A DNA stretch of 64,000 nt, taken from positions 1,736,001 to 1,800,000 of the forward strand of contig NZ_CP042430.1 of assembly GCF_007970665.1 (NCBI RefSeq), written 5' to 3'. The position numbers were made by a program, and so were the translations under genes. The notes below the pieces were generated by a model. The model made no database searches. It saw nothing but the letters and a program-made list of their open reading frames with translations, and was not told where the DNA came from. Each line of letters opens with the position of its first letter. The first letter of the stretch is position 1. Positions 56,801-64,000 of this stretch are shown here, piece by piece. Source of the DNA: Baekduia soli. GTDB taxonomy: Bacteria; Actinomycetota; Thermoleophilia; Solirubrobacterales; Solirubrobacteraceae.

Positions 56801-57795
56801 CGGACCACGCCGCCGAGGTCGACGCCCTCCCCAAGGCCGAGCTGCACGTCCACCTCGAGGGCACCGCGACGCCCGAGCTCGTGCGCCGCCTGGCGCGCCG
56901 CAACGGCGTCGCGCTGCCCGACGGCCTCTTCGCCGACGAGCACACCTTCGCGTGGACCGACTTCCTGGACTTCCTGCGCGCCTACGACGTCGCCGCCTCG
57001 ACCATCCGCACGGCCCTGGACTACCGCGACGTGACCTACGAGTACCTCACGGCCTGCGCCGCCGAGGGCGCGGTCTACGTCGAGCTCATCGCCTCCCTGG
57101 ACCACGGCGCGCTCGTCGGCCTCGGCGACGCCGAGCACATCGCCGGCATCGCTCAGGGCATCGACGACGCGCACGCCGACCACGGCATCGTCGGGCGCAT
57201 CATCTCCTCGTGCGTGCGCAACTTCGGCGTCCCCGCCGCCGAGGACGTGGCGCGCCGCACCGTCGCCCTGGACCACCCCTACGTCGTCGGCTTCAACATG
57301 GCCGGCGACGAGGCCGGCTTCCCGGCGCCGGACTTCGCCCGCGCGTTCGCCATCGTCGCCGAGGCGGGGCTGGGGTGCTCCGTGCACGCCGGCGAGCACG
57401 CCGGGCCCGAGTCCGTGCGCGCCGCGCTCGCGCTGCCCGGCGTCCGGCGCATCTCGCACGGCGTGCGGGCGATCGAGGACCCCGCGCTCGTGGAGGAGCT
57501 CGCCCGGCGCGCCATCGTGCTCGAGGTCTGCCCCACCTCCAACGTCGTGCTCGGCGTCTACTCGTCCTACGAGGCCCATCCGCTGCCGGCCCTGCGCGCC
57601 GCCGGCGTGCTCGTCACGCTGGGCTCCGACGATCCTCCGTACTTCGGCACGACGATCGGCCGCGAGTACCGGCTCGCCCACGAGCGCCTGGGCTGCGATC
57701 TGGCGGCGTTGGCGGCGATCACCCGAACCGCGCTGGATGCGGGCTTCGCCCGTCACCTCGCCGTGAACCTCACTGACCATCTCGGGGATCGGTAG
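56797..57795 (+). CDS. add: Adenosine deaminase
   Basis: This 332-residue zinc enzyme has HVHLEGTATPEL (metal histidines), FNMAGDEAGFP, CSVHAGEHAGPES (metal His, catalytic Glu), ISHGVRAIED and LGSDDPPYFGTT (metal Asp). It deaminates adenosine to inosine, which the operon's PNP can split. GGAGG lies 6 bases before ATG 56797, which overlaps the deoA stop. A hairpin follows 7 bases after its own stop. Confidence 0.92.
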   Translation: MTDHAAEVDALPKAELHVHLEGTATPELVRRLARRNGVALPDGLFADEHTFAWTDFLDFLRAYDVAASTIRTALDYRDVTYEYLTACAAEGAVYVELIASLDHGALVGLGDAEHIAGIAQGIDDAHADHGIVGRIISSCVRNFGVPAAEDVARRTVALDHPYVVGFNMAGDEAGFPAPDFARAFAIVAEAGLGCSVHAGEHAGPESVRAALALPGVRRISHGVRAIEDPALVEELARRAIVLEVCPTSNVVLGVYSSYEAHPLPALRAAGVLVTLGSDDPPYFGTTIGREYRLAHERLGCDLAALAAITRTALDAGFARHLAVNLTDHLGDR

Positions 57796-57802
57796 GTTCT
57801 GC

Positions 57803-57823
57803 GCGCGGCCGGGTCGGCCGCGC
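57803..57823 (+). terminator. Hairpin between add and the nucleoside ABC operon
   Basis: GCGCGGCCG (57803-57811) and CGGCCGCGC (57815-57823) form a perfect 9-bp stem with a 3-base loop, 8 bases after the add stop. It may end the salvage transcript or attenuate read-through into the transporter genes. Confidence 0.55.
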
Positions 57824-57868
57824 TGTCCCTCGGCAGTCCCATTCCATTCGTAGAGGGAGAACCTCGAA

Positions 57869-58942
57869 GTGCGTGCACGTTCCACCCGCCGGACCCTTGC
57901 TGCGATCGGCCTCTCCGGGCTGCTCATCGCCGCGGCCGGCTGCGGCTCCAGCAGCAACGCCAACTCGTCGTCGTCGTCCTCCTCCGGGGCCACGACGACC
58001 GCCGCCGCTGCGGCGCCGGCCAAGAAGGCCATCAAGGTCGGTCTGGTGACGGACATCGGCGGTCTCAACGACCGCTCGTTCAACAGCCTGGCCAACCAGG
58101 GCCTCGAGCAGTCCAAGTCGCAGCTGGGCATCACCGGCCGCGTCCTGACCTCGAAGTCCAACGCCGATTACATCCCGAACCTCTCCACGCTGGCCCAGCA
58201 GAAGTACGACCTGGTCATCGGCGTCGGCTTCCTCATGGCCGACGCGGTCGACACGGTCGCCAAGAAGTTCCCCAACACGAAGTTCGCGATCATCGACGTC
58301 GACGCCACCGGCCTGAAGGGCAAGCCCACCAACGTCGAGGGCCTGCTCTTCAAGGAGCAGGAGTCCGGGTACCTGGCGGGCTACCTCGCCGGCCTGTACG
58401 CCAAGGGCAACAACGTGACGACGATCTCGAGCGTCGGCGGCCAGAAGATCCCGCCGGTCGACCACTACATCGCGGGCTACGAGGCCGGCGCCAAGGCGGC
58501 CGACCCGTCGATCAAGACGCTGCACGCCTACTCACAGGACTTCGTCGACCAGGCGAAGTGCAAGGAGATCGCGCTCAACCAGATCGCGCAGGGCTCCAAG
58601 GTCGTCTTCCAGGTCGCGGGCCAGTGCGGCCTCGGCGCGCTGGACGCCGCCAAGGGCAAGAACCTGCAGGGCATCGGGGTCGACGCCGACCAGGCCTACC
58701 TGGGCAGCTACATCCTGACCAGCGCCATCAAGAAGGTCGACCAGTCGGTGATCGACACGGTCAAGCAGGTCCAGGACGACAAGTACACCGGCGGCGCGAA
58801 CACCACGTTCTCGGTCGCCAATCAGGGGGCCGGGATCGGCAAGATCGGCGCGGCCGGGACCAAGTACCAGGCCCAGGTCGACGCGGTGGCCAAGAAGATC
58901 GCCGCCGGGTCGATCACGATCCCGGACACCGTCGCCAAGTAG
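57869..58942 (+). CDS. BMP-family nucleoside-binding lipoprotein of an ABC transporter
   Basis: This 357-residue lipoprotein has a signal peptide with lipobox IAAAGC (lipidated Cys25) and a Ser/Ala-rich linker. It ends in a BMP/PnrA-type purine-nucleoside-binding domain with [51 protein letters not shown] and DADQAYLG. It captures nucleosides outside the membrane for the ABC importer encoded next. GTG 57869 follows GAGGGAG. It is the first gene of the import operon. Confidence 0.92.
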   Translation: MRARSTRRTLAAIGLSGLLIAAAGCGSSSNANSSSSSSSGATTTAAAAAPAKKAIKVGLVTDIGGLNDRSFNSLANQGLEQSKSQLGITGRVLTSKSNADYIPNLSTLAQQKYDLVIGVGFLMADAVDTVAKKFPNTKFAIIDVDATGLKGKPTNVEGLLFKEQESGYLAGYLAGLYAKGNNVTTISSVGGQKIPPVDHYIAGYEAGAKAADPSIKTLHAYSQDFVDQAKCKEIALNQIAQGSKVVFQVAGQCGLGALDAAKGKNLQGIGVDADQAYLGSYILTSAIKKVDQSVIDTVKQVQDDKYTGGANTTFSVANQGAGIGKIGAAGTKYQAQVDAVAKKIAAGSITIPDTVAK

Positions 58943-58950
58943 CAGCACGC

Positions 58951-60504
58951 GTGGCGCACGAGTCGCCAGCGGGTGCCGGTGCCGCGGAGCTCGCCCTGGA
59001 GCTCCGCGGCATCACCAAGCGGTTCGGCGCCGTCGTGGCCAACGACGGCGTCGACCTGCAGCTGCGCCGCGGCGAGATCCACGCCCTGCTCGGCGAGAAC
59101 GGCGCGGGCAAGTCGACGCTCATGAGCGTCGTCTACGGCATGGCCCGCCCCGACGAGGGCGAGATCCGCATCGACGGCGAGGTCGCCGTCGTGTCCTCGC
59201 CCAAGGACGCCATGGCCCGCGGCGTCGGCATGGTGTTCCAGCACTTCATGCTCATCCCGGTCATGACGGTCGCCGAGAACCTCGTGCTCGGCGCCGAGCC
59301 GCGGCGCGGCGGGCTGTTGGACCTCGCCGCCGCGCGGCGGCGCACGCGCGAGCTGTCGCAGCGCTACGGCCTGCGCGTCGACCCGGACGCCCGCGTGTCG
59401 GACATCTCGGTCGGCCAGCAGCAGCGCGTCGAGATCCTGCGCGCCCTGGACCGCGGCGCGCGGATCCTCGTCCTCGACGAGCCCACCGCCGTGCTCACCG
59501 CCCAGGAGACGGCCGAGCTCGTCGAGGTCCTGCGCGGCCTGCGCGCCGGGGGCACGTCCATCGTCTTCATCACCCACAAGCTCCACGAGGTCCTCGAGGT
59601 CGCCGACCGCGTCACCGTCCTGCGGCGCGGCAAGACGATCGGGACGATCGACACGGCGGGCGCCGACGAGGCGTCGCTGGCGCGGATGATGGTCGGCCGC
59701 GACGTCGTGCTCCGCGTGGAGAAGGAGGCCCGCACGCCCGGCGCGCCGCTCCTGGAGATCGACGACCTGCACGTGACCGACGACCGCGGGCTGCCCGCCG
59801 TCGACGGCGTGTCGCTGCAGGTGCGCGCCGGCGAGATCGTCGCGGTCGCGGGCATCGACGGCAACGGGCAGTCCGAGATCATCGACGCCGTGTGCGGGCT
59901 GCGGCCCGTGGCCTCCGGCCACGTCCGGATCGGCGGCCGCGACATCACCGGGTGCGACCCGCGCGAGGCGCGCGAGGCCGGCATCGGCCACATCGCCGAG
60001 GACCGTCATCGCCGCGGCCTGGTGCTCGACTTCACGCTGGCCGAGAACCTCGCGCTGCGCGACTACCGCTCCGGCGCGCGGTTCGGGCTGCTCAGGCCGC
60101 GCCGGATGCTCGACACGGCGCGGCGGCTGCTGGCCGAGTTCGACGTGCGCGGCGGCGAGCCGGAGACGCCCGCGCGCTCCCTGTCGGGCGGCAATCAGCA
60201 GAAGGTCGTCATCGCCCGCGAGATCTCCGGGGAGCCCGACGCCCTCATCGCGGCCCAGCCCACACGCGGGCTCGACGTCGGCGCGATCGAGTTCGTCCAC
60301 CGCCGGCTGCTGGCCGAGCGCGACGACGGCAAGGCGATCCTGTTGTTCTCGCTCGAGCTCGACGAGGTCCGCGCGCTGGCCGACCGCATCCTGGTGATCT
60401 ACGGCGGCCGCATCGTCGGTGAGCTGCCGCCGACCGCCGGCGACGAGGAGCTCGGCCTGCTCATGACCGGCGGGTCGCGCGTTGCCGCGGAGGGCGCGGC
60501 GTGA
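58951..60504 (+). CDS. Nucleoside ABC importer, double ATP-binding protein
   Basis: This 517-residue protein contains two ABC domains, as in BmpB/NupA and RbsA. The first has Walker A GENGAGKST, Q-loop VFQHFMLIP, signature SVGQQQRVEI and Walker B ILVLDEPTA. The second has a degenerate Walker A (GIDGNGQSE), signature LSGGNQQKVV and a changed Walker B (LIAAQPTRGLD), typical of the class. It energises nucleoside import. GTG 58951 starts 8 bases after the lipoprotein stop; its end overlaps the permease start. Confidence 0.92.
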   Translation: MAHESPAGAGAAELALELRGITKRFGAVVANDGVDLQLRRGEIHALLGENGAGKSTLMSVVYGMARPDEGEIRIDGEVAVVSSPKDAMARGVGMVFQHFMLIPVMTVAENLVLGAEPRRGGLLDLAAARRRTRELSQRYGLRVDPDARVSDISVGQQQRVEILRALDRGARILVLDEPTAVLTAQETAELVEVLRGLRAGGTSIVFITHKLHEVLEVADRVTVLRRGKTIGTIDTAGADEASLARMMVGRDVVLRVEKEARTPGAPLLEIDDLHVTDDRGLPAVDGVSLQVRAGEIVAVAGIDGNGQSEIIDAVCGLRPVASGHVRIGGRDITGCDPREAREAGIGHIAEDRHRRGLVLDFTLAENLALRDYRSGARFGLLRPRRMLDTARRLLAEFDVRGGEPETPARSLSGGNQQKVVIAREISGEPDALIAAQPTRGLDVGAIEFVHRRLLAERDDGKAILLFSLELDEVRALADRILVIYGGRIVGELPPTAGDEELGLLMTGGSRVAAEGAA

Positions 60505-61734
60505 GCGTCACCCCCCGCCCGAGCCCGGCGCCCAGCCCGAGCTCGACCTCGGCTCCGGGCCCACCGTCGCCTCGCGCCTGTCGGCCCAGCTGCGCGGAGG
60601 CGGGATCCTCGCCCCGGTCCTGACGGTGATCATCGCGTTCCTGGCCGGCGGCCTGGTCGTGCTGGCCACGGGCCACAACCCGATCGACACCTACAAGGCG
60701 ATCTTCAACGGCACGGGCCTGCAGTGGCTGTTCCCGTGGACCTCGGGCGCCGACCGCGACACGGCGGCGATCAACCTCCAGCAGACGCTGCTGATCACCG
60801 CGCCGCTGATCCTCGTCGGCCTGGCCGTCGCCTACGCCTTCCGCGCCGGCCTGTTCAACATCGGCGGCCAGGGCCAGTACGCCGTCGGCGGCATCGTCGC
60901 GGTCTGGGTCGGCTCCTCGTGGTCCGGGATGCCGGGCTGGCTGCACATCATCCTCGCGATGGTGCTGGCCACGCTGGCGGGGGCCGCGTGGGCCGGGATC
61001 GCCGGCGCCCTGCGCGCCACGACCGGCGCCAACGAGGTGATCACCACGATCATGCTCAACTACGTCGCGCTGTGGCTCGGGGTGTACCTCTTCCAGCTCG
61101 GTGGCCCGCTGCAGAACAGCACGCAGCCCGACGTCCCGATCTCCAACGACATCGTCGGCAGCGCCCACCTCCCGGTCTTCTGGGGCGACCCAGAGCTGCA
61201 GGGGCTGCACATCGGGATCTTCGTGGCGCTCGCCGCGGCCGTCGTCTACTGGGTGCTGCTCAACCGCTCGACGAAGGGCTACGAGGCGCGGGCGGTGGGC
61301 TTCAACCCCGAGGCCGCGCGCTACGGCGGCATCCGCGTCGGCTGGACCTACGTGCTCGTCATGGGCACCTGCGGCGCGCTGGCCGGCCTGGCGGGCTCGC
61401 TCGACGTCCTGGGCTGGCAGTTCCACCTGGCCACGAACGACATCCAGACGTCGCAGATCGGCTTCCTGGGCATCGCGGTGGCACTGCTGGGACGCAACAC
61501 GGCGATCGGCACGTGCCTGTCGGCGCTGCTGTTCGGCGCGCTGGTCAACGGCACGTCGGTGCGCAACCTGGACCCGGCGGTCTTCGAGCCCGAGCTGGCC
61601 CAGAACCTGACGACGGTCATCCAGGGCCTGGTCGTGCTCTTCGTCTCGGCCGACCTGCTCGTCGTCATCGTCTACAACCGGCTGCGCCGGCGGCGCACCG
61701 GTCCGGCCGCCGAGGCCGAGGGGCTGCCGCATGA
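60501..61734 (+). CDS. Nucleoside ABC importer permease 1, frame disturbed at both ends
   Basis: This permease of about 410 residues belongs to the BmpC/RbsC family. It has about ten helices and the motifs FRAGLFNIGGQGQYAVGG, GANEVITTIMLNY and GFNPEAARYGGI. GTG 60501 overlaps the ATPase stop, but its frame joins the permease frame only if one C is added to the C6 run at 60511-60516. At the 3' end the frame lacks a stop and reads through the next gene unless one base is added near 61690-61730, which would give a TGA at 61732-61734 overlapping the next ATG. I read both as one-base assembly losses. A TTG at 60482 is the alternative start without correction. Confidence 0.8.
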
Positions 61735-62969
61735 GCGGGCTGTCGACGGTCGCCGACCGCCTGCGCTCGCCGCGCGACGAGGGGCCCGGGGGCTCCGCGG
61801 CGCCGCCCGAGCGCTGGTACGGCCACGCGGGCATCGCGCTCGGGCTGATCGCGTTCGTCCTGACGCTGCCGCCGTTCGAGGTGCGCACCGCGCTGCCCTC
61901 GCTGATCATCGGGATCGTGGCCGCCGGGCTCGGCGTCGTCGCGATCCGCGGCGGGGCGCGCCGGCCGGGCTGGGGCGCGATCGCCGCCGCGATCGCCGGC
62001 GTCGCCGGCGCCTACGGGGCGTCGCGCTCGGGGACCTCGCACCTCGAGGTCGTCGTGAGCTGGGGCGCCCTGACCGCGGCGATGCTGCGCTACGCCACGC
62101 CGCTGACGTTCGCCGCGCTCGGCGGCCTGGTCAGCGAGCGCTCCGGGGTCGTGAACATCGCCCTGGAGGGCATGATGCTCATGGGCGCCTTCTTCGCCGC
62201 GTGGGGCGCCGACCGCACCGACTCGTGGGTGCTCGGCCTGCTCATCGGCGTGCTGGCGGGCATGGCGCTGGCCGCCGTGCACGCCGTGTGGGCGATCACG
62301 CTGCGCTCGGACCAGATCGTCTCGGGCACCGCGCTGAACTTCGTGGCCCTGGGCGTGACGGGCTACATGTACGTCAACTCCTACGGCCAGGACGGCACGC
62401 CCGACAACCTGCCCGCCGTGCCCGAGATCCACCTGCCCACCGACTCGCTGGGCTTCATCGGCGACGCGATCAGCGACCTCAACCTGCTCGTGTGGGGCGC
62501 CCTGGTCGCCGTCGTGGTGATCTGGGTCGTCGTGTTCCGCACTGCCCTGGGCCTGCGCCTGCGGTCGGTGGGGGAGAACCCGCGGGCGGCGGAGACCGTC
62601 GGCGTCAAGGTGCTCTCCACGCGCTACGCCGCGGTCATCACGTCCGGCGGCCTGGCCGCGCTGGGCGGCGCGTTCCTGTCGATCGGCTTCGTGCACTCCT
62701 TCACGCAGAACATGACCGCGGGCCGCGGCTTCATCGCGCTGGCGGCGCTGATCTTCGGCCGCTGGCGGCCGGGCGGGCTGCTCGCCGCGACGCTGCTCTT
62801 CGGGTTCTCCAGCGCCCTGGCACAGCGGCTGCCCGAGTTCTCACCCCAGCTGGCGACGCTCTTCCAGGCGCTGCCCTACGTGTTGACGCTCATCGCGGTC
62901 GCCGGCGTGGTCGGCCGCTCGACGCCGCCGGCCGCCGACGGCGTGCCGTACAAGCGCGAGAGCGCGTAG
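61731..62969 (+). CDS. Nucleoside ABC importer permease 2
   Basis: This 412-residue permease, partner of the preceding one, has SERSGVVNIALEGMMLMGAF (the EAA-like conserved loop), LRSDQIVSGTALNFVALG and GENPRAAETVGVKV, with about ten helices. Together with permease 1 it should form the membrane channel of the BMP-type nucleoside importer. ATG 61731 overlaps the expected stop of permease 1. A hairpin follows its stop. Confidence 0.9.
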   Translation: MSGLSTVADRLRSPRDEGPGGSAAPPERWYGHAGIALGLIAFVLTLPPFEVRTALPSLIIGIVAAGLGVVAIRGGARRPGWGAIAAAIAGVAGAYGASRSGTSHLEVVVSWGALTAAMLRYATPLTFAALGGLVSERSGVVNIALEGMMLMGAFFAAWGADRTDSWVLGLLIGVLAGMALAAVHAVWAITLRSDQIVSGTALNFVALGVTGYMYVNSYGQDGTPDNLPAVPEIHLPTDSLGFIGDAISDLNLLVWGALVAVVVIWVVVFRTALGLRLRSVGENPRAAETVGVKVLSTRYAAVITSGGLAALGGAFLSIGFVHSFTQNMTAGRGFIALAALIFGRWRPGGLLAATLLFGFSSALAQRLPEFSPQLATLFQALPYVLTLIAVAGVVGRSTPPAADGVPYKRESA

Positions 62970-63000
62970 GCCGACCTGCCCTCCGGGCCGGCATCGGCCT
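62968..63000 (+). terminator. Hairpin after the nucleoside transporter operon
   Basis: AGGCCGA (62968-62974) and TCGGCCT (62994-63000) form a perfect 7-bp stem. Inner TGCC/GGCA extends it after a 2-base bulge. It begins within the permease stop codon. Confidence 0.45.
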
Positions 63001-63027
63001 GTGACGCATCCGTCCGTCGCGCGTATG

Positions 63028-63053
63028 ACCGGTGTGCTCACCACCGGTACGCT
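63028..63053 (+). promoter_or_regulatory. Operator-like inverted repeat and -10 box of the beta-propeller gene
   Basis: ACCGGTG (63028-63034) and CACCGGT (63042-63048) form a 7-7-7 inverted repeat. It abuts the TACGCT box (63048-63053), which is 7 bases before ATG 63061. The repeat covers the space upstream of the -10 and could be a repressor site. Confidence 0.45.
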
Positions 63054-63060
63054 CGCGCCC

Positions 63061-64000
63061 ATGAGGCGCGCAAGCATCCTCGCCCTGTCGGCCGTCGCGG
63101 GGCTCGCCGCCGCGCCCGCCGCCCAGGCCGCCACCCGCGCCCCGCGCCTGACGACGTTCTCCTCATGCCGCGCGCTGCTCTCCTACGCGCGCGTCAACGC
63201 GGCCCGCGCCGGCGGCGTCGGGTCTCCGGTCCTGGCCGTGCAGGGCGCGCCGACCGGGCTGGCCTCGCCGGTGACCAAGACGACCGGGACCGCCGAGGAC
63301 CAGCCCGCCCCGGCGCCCACCGCCTCGGCGCCCGCCGCGGGCTCCACCACGCCGGCGTTCTCGAGCACGAACGTGCAGGAGGCCGGCATCGACGAGCCCG
63401 ACATCGTCAAGACCGACGGCCGCCGCATCGTCAGCGTCGCCGACGGCGTGCTGCGGGTCGTCGACGTCAGCGGCGACGCGCCGCGCCTGACCGGGACGCT
63501 CAAGCTCGACGGCAGCGCGGGCCAGCAGATCCTGCTGCGCGGCGACCGGGTGCTCGTGATCTCCAGCGTGGCGACCGCGATCCCCGTCGAGGGGCCGGTC
63601 CCCGTCGCCGGCCCGGCGCCCGTCGCCGTCGCGGCCCGCACGGCGCTGCTGCCCTACGGCAGCCCCACCACGCTGCTGACCGAGGTCGACATCACCGACC
63701 CGGCCACCCCCACGGTCGCCCGGACGATGACGCTGCCCGGCGGCTTCGTCGACGCGCGGATGACGGGCGGCACCGTCCGCGTCGTCGTGAGCAGCACCCC
63801 GGCGCCGCGGGCCGTGCCGCTGGCCAGGGCCTCGCTGCGCACGTTCGTGCCGGCCACGACCATCCGCAGCCGCATCTCCGGCCGCACGTTCCGGCGCGGG
63901 GTCGTGCCGTGCGGCGCGGTGCGCCACCCGGCGAGCTTCTCCGGACTGGGGCTGCTGACCGTGCTGACGGTCGACCTCGACCGCGGGCTCTACGACGTCG
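63061..64000 (+). CDS. Secreted beta-propeller domain protein (partial, runs off the window)
   Basis: The first 313 codons of a secreted protein are present without a stop. The signal peptide is MRRASILALSAVAGLAAAPA with cleavage near AQA-A. A Pro/Ala linker precedes STNVQEAGIDEPDIVKTDG, the hallmark at the start of the bacterial secreted beta-propeller domain family. Repeated strand motifs such as RRIVSVADGVLRVVDVSG and LLRGDRVLVISS follow. Family members are 600-750 residues long, so about half lies outside. A TACGCT box 7 bases upstream supports ATG 63061. Function is unknown; extracellular binding is likely. Confidence 0.75.
   Translation, partial: MRRASILALSAVAGLAAAPAAQAATRAPRLTTFSSCRALLSYARVNAARAGGVGSPVLAVQGAPTGLASPVTKTTGTAEDQPAPAPTASAPAAGSTTPAFSSTNVQEAGIDEPDIVKTDGRRIVSVADGVLRVVDVSGDAPRLTGTLKLDGSAGQQILLRGDRVLVISSVATAIPVEGPVPVAGPAPVAVAARTALLPYGSPTTLLTEVDITDPATPTVARTMTLPGGFVDARMTGGTVRVVVSSTPAPRAVPLARASLRTFVPATTIRSRISGRTFRRGVVPCGAVRHPASFSGLGLLTVLTVDLDRGLYDV

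Noticed and set aside
57803-57823. Reading the hairpin after add as a riboswitch for the BMP importer
   Set aside because: Only a simple 9-bp stem with a 3-base loop is visible; there is no conserved purine-riboswitch core or multi-helix junction, so a terminator is the simpler call.
60482-63004. An 840-codon frame that would fuse the two ABC permeases
   Set aside because: The second half is Arg-rich nonsense, while the next frame encodes a perfect permease from ATG 61731. The fusion is produced by a missing base near the permease 1 stop.
1-64000. CRISPR arrays, tRNA, rRNA, insertion sequences, prophage or replication origin
   Set aside because: No regularly spaced repeats, cloverleaf-like sequences, transposase or integrase motifs, or DnaA-box clusters were seen on either strand by eye. 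A covariance-model search was not possible.

Overview
The window is very G+C-rich (by eye above 70%), with GTG/ATG starts, third positions dominated by G or C, and long antisense shadow frames on almost every gene. Gene density is high. Starts often overlap the preceding stop (ATGA or GTGA), and many first genes have a TANNNT box only 6-9 bases before the start codon, as expected for leaderless mRNAs. This points to a high-GC actinobacterium. The gene families resemble those of soil Thermoleophilia (Solirubrobacterales), but no rRNA, tRNA or other phylogenetic marker is visible, so that placement is an inference. I saw no CRISPR array, insertion sequence, integrase or RNA gene.

Layout. 0-3 kb: a CadC-type metal sensor with a CDF-like transporter, an acetyltransferase, an HtrA-type protease and a ruined inositol-phosphate synthase. 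3.2-11 kb: a carboxyethylornithine synthase-like enzyme, a zinc alcohol dehydrogenase, a VOC protein, a divergent LysR/EamA pair and a two-domain AdhE. 11-19.8 kb: a secreted protein with two near-identical Ig-like repeats, a PLP decarboxylase, a DUF4242 protein, a large LuxR-family ATPase regulator, and an MFS exporter divergent from its TetR regulator with two palindromic operators. 19.8-28.8 kb: nucleic-acid and stress genes: a RecB-like nuclease/RNase H/SF1 helicase fusion, RmuC, an ImmA/IrrE protease facing a sigma factor-HTH operon, a divergent GIY-YIG-like protein and a DUF427 protein.

28.9-39.7 kb: a catabolic island with three cyclic amidohydrolases (hydantoinase/allantoinase/dihydropyrimidinase family), an N-carbamoylsarcosine-amidase-like cysteine hydrolase, an M20 carbamoyl/allantoate amidohydrolase, a formamidase-like protein, a sarcosine-oxidase-like flavoprotein, a dehydrogenase, a TatD hydrolase and a glutathione peroxidase. 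Together they could open cyclic ureides (hydantoins, allantoin, dihydropyrimidines or N-methylhydantoin from creatinine) and hydrolyse the carbamoyl products. 39.9-48.5 kb: a flippase-like protein, a second CDF transporter, a quinone reductase, an SDR, a hydroxyacid dehydrogenase/HpcH aldolase pair, a chromate transporter and UppP. 48.6-52.8 kb: a two-component system, an acyl-CoA dehydrogenase and a zinc metallopeptidase.

53-63 kb: a coherent nucleoside uptake and salvage region: upp; divergently a CYTH-cytidine deaminase fusion, purine nucleoside phosphorylase, thymidine phosphorylase and adenosine deaminase; then a BMP-type lipoprotein, a double ABC ATPase and two permeases. Imported nucleosides would be deaminated and phosphorolysed to bases, and uracil recaptured by Upp. 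The window ends inside a secreted beta-propeller protein.

Several genes (EamA, M20, CDF, ChrA, the first ABC permease) are broken by single-base frame changes, usually apparent one-base losses and in two cases in G or C runs. I read these mostly as assembly indels rather than decay. The inositol-phosphate synthase and a possible PAP2/haloperoxidase tail look like true remnants.
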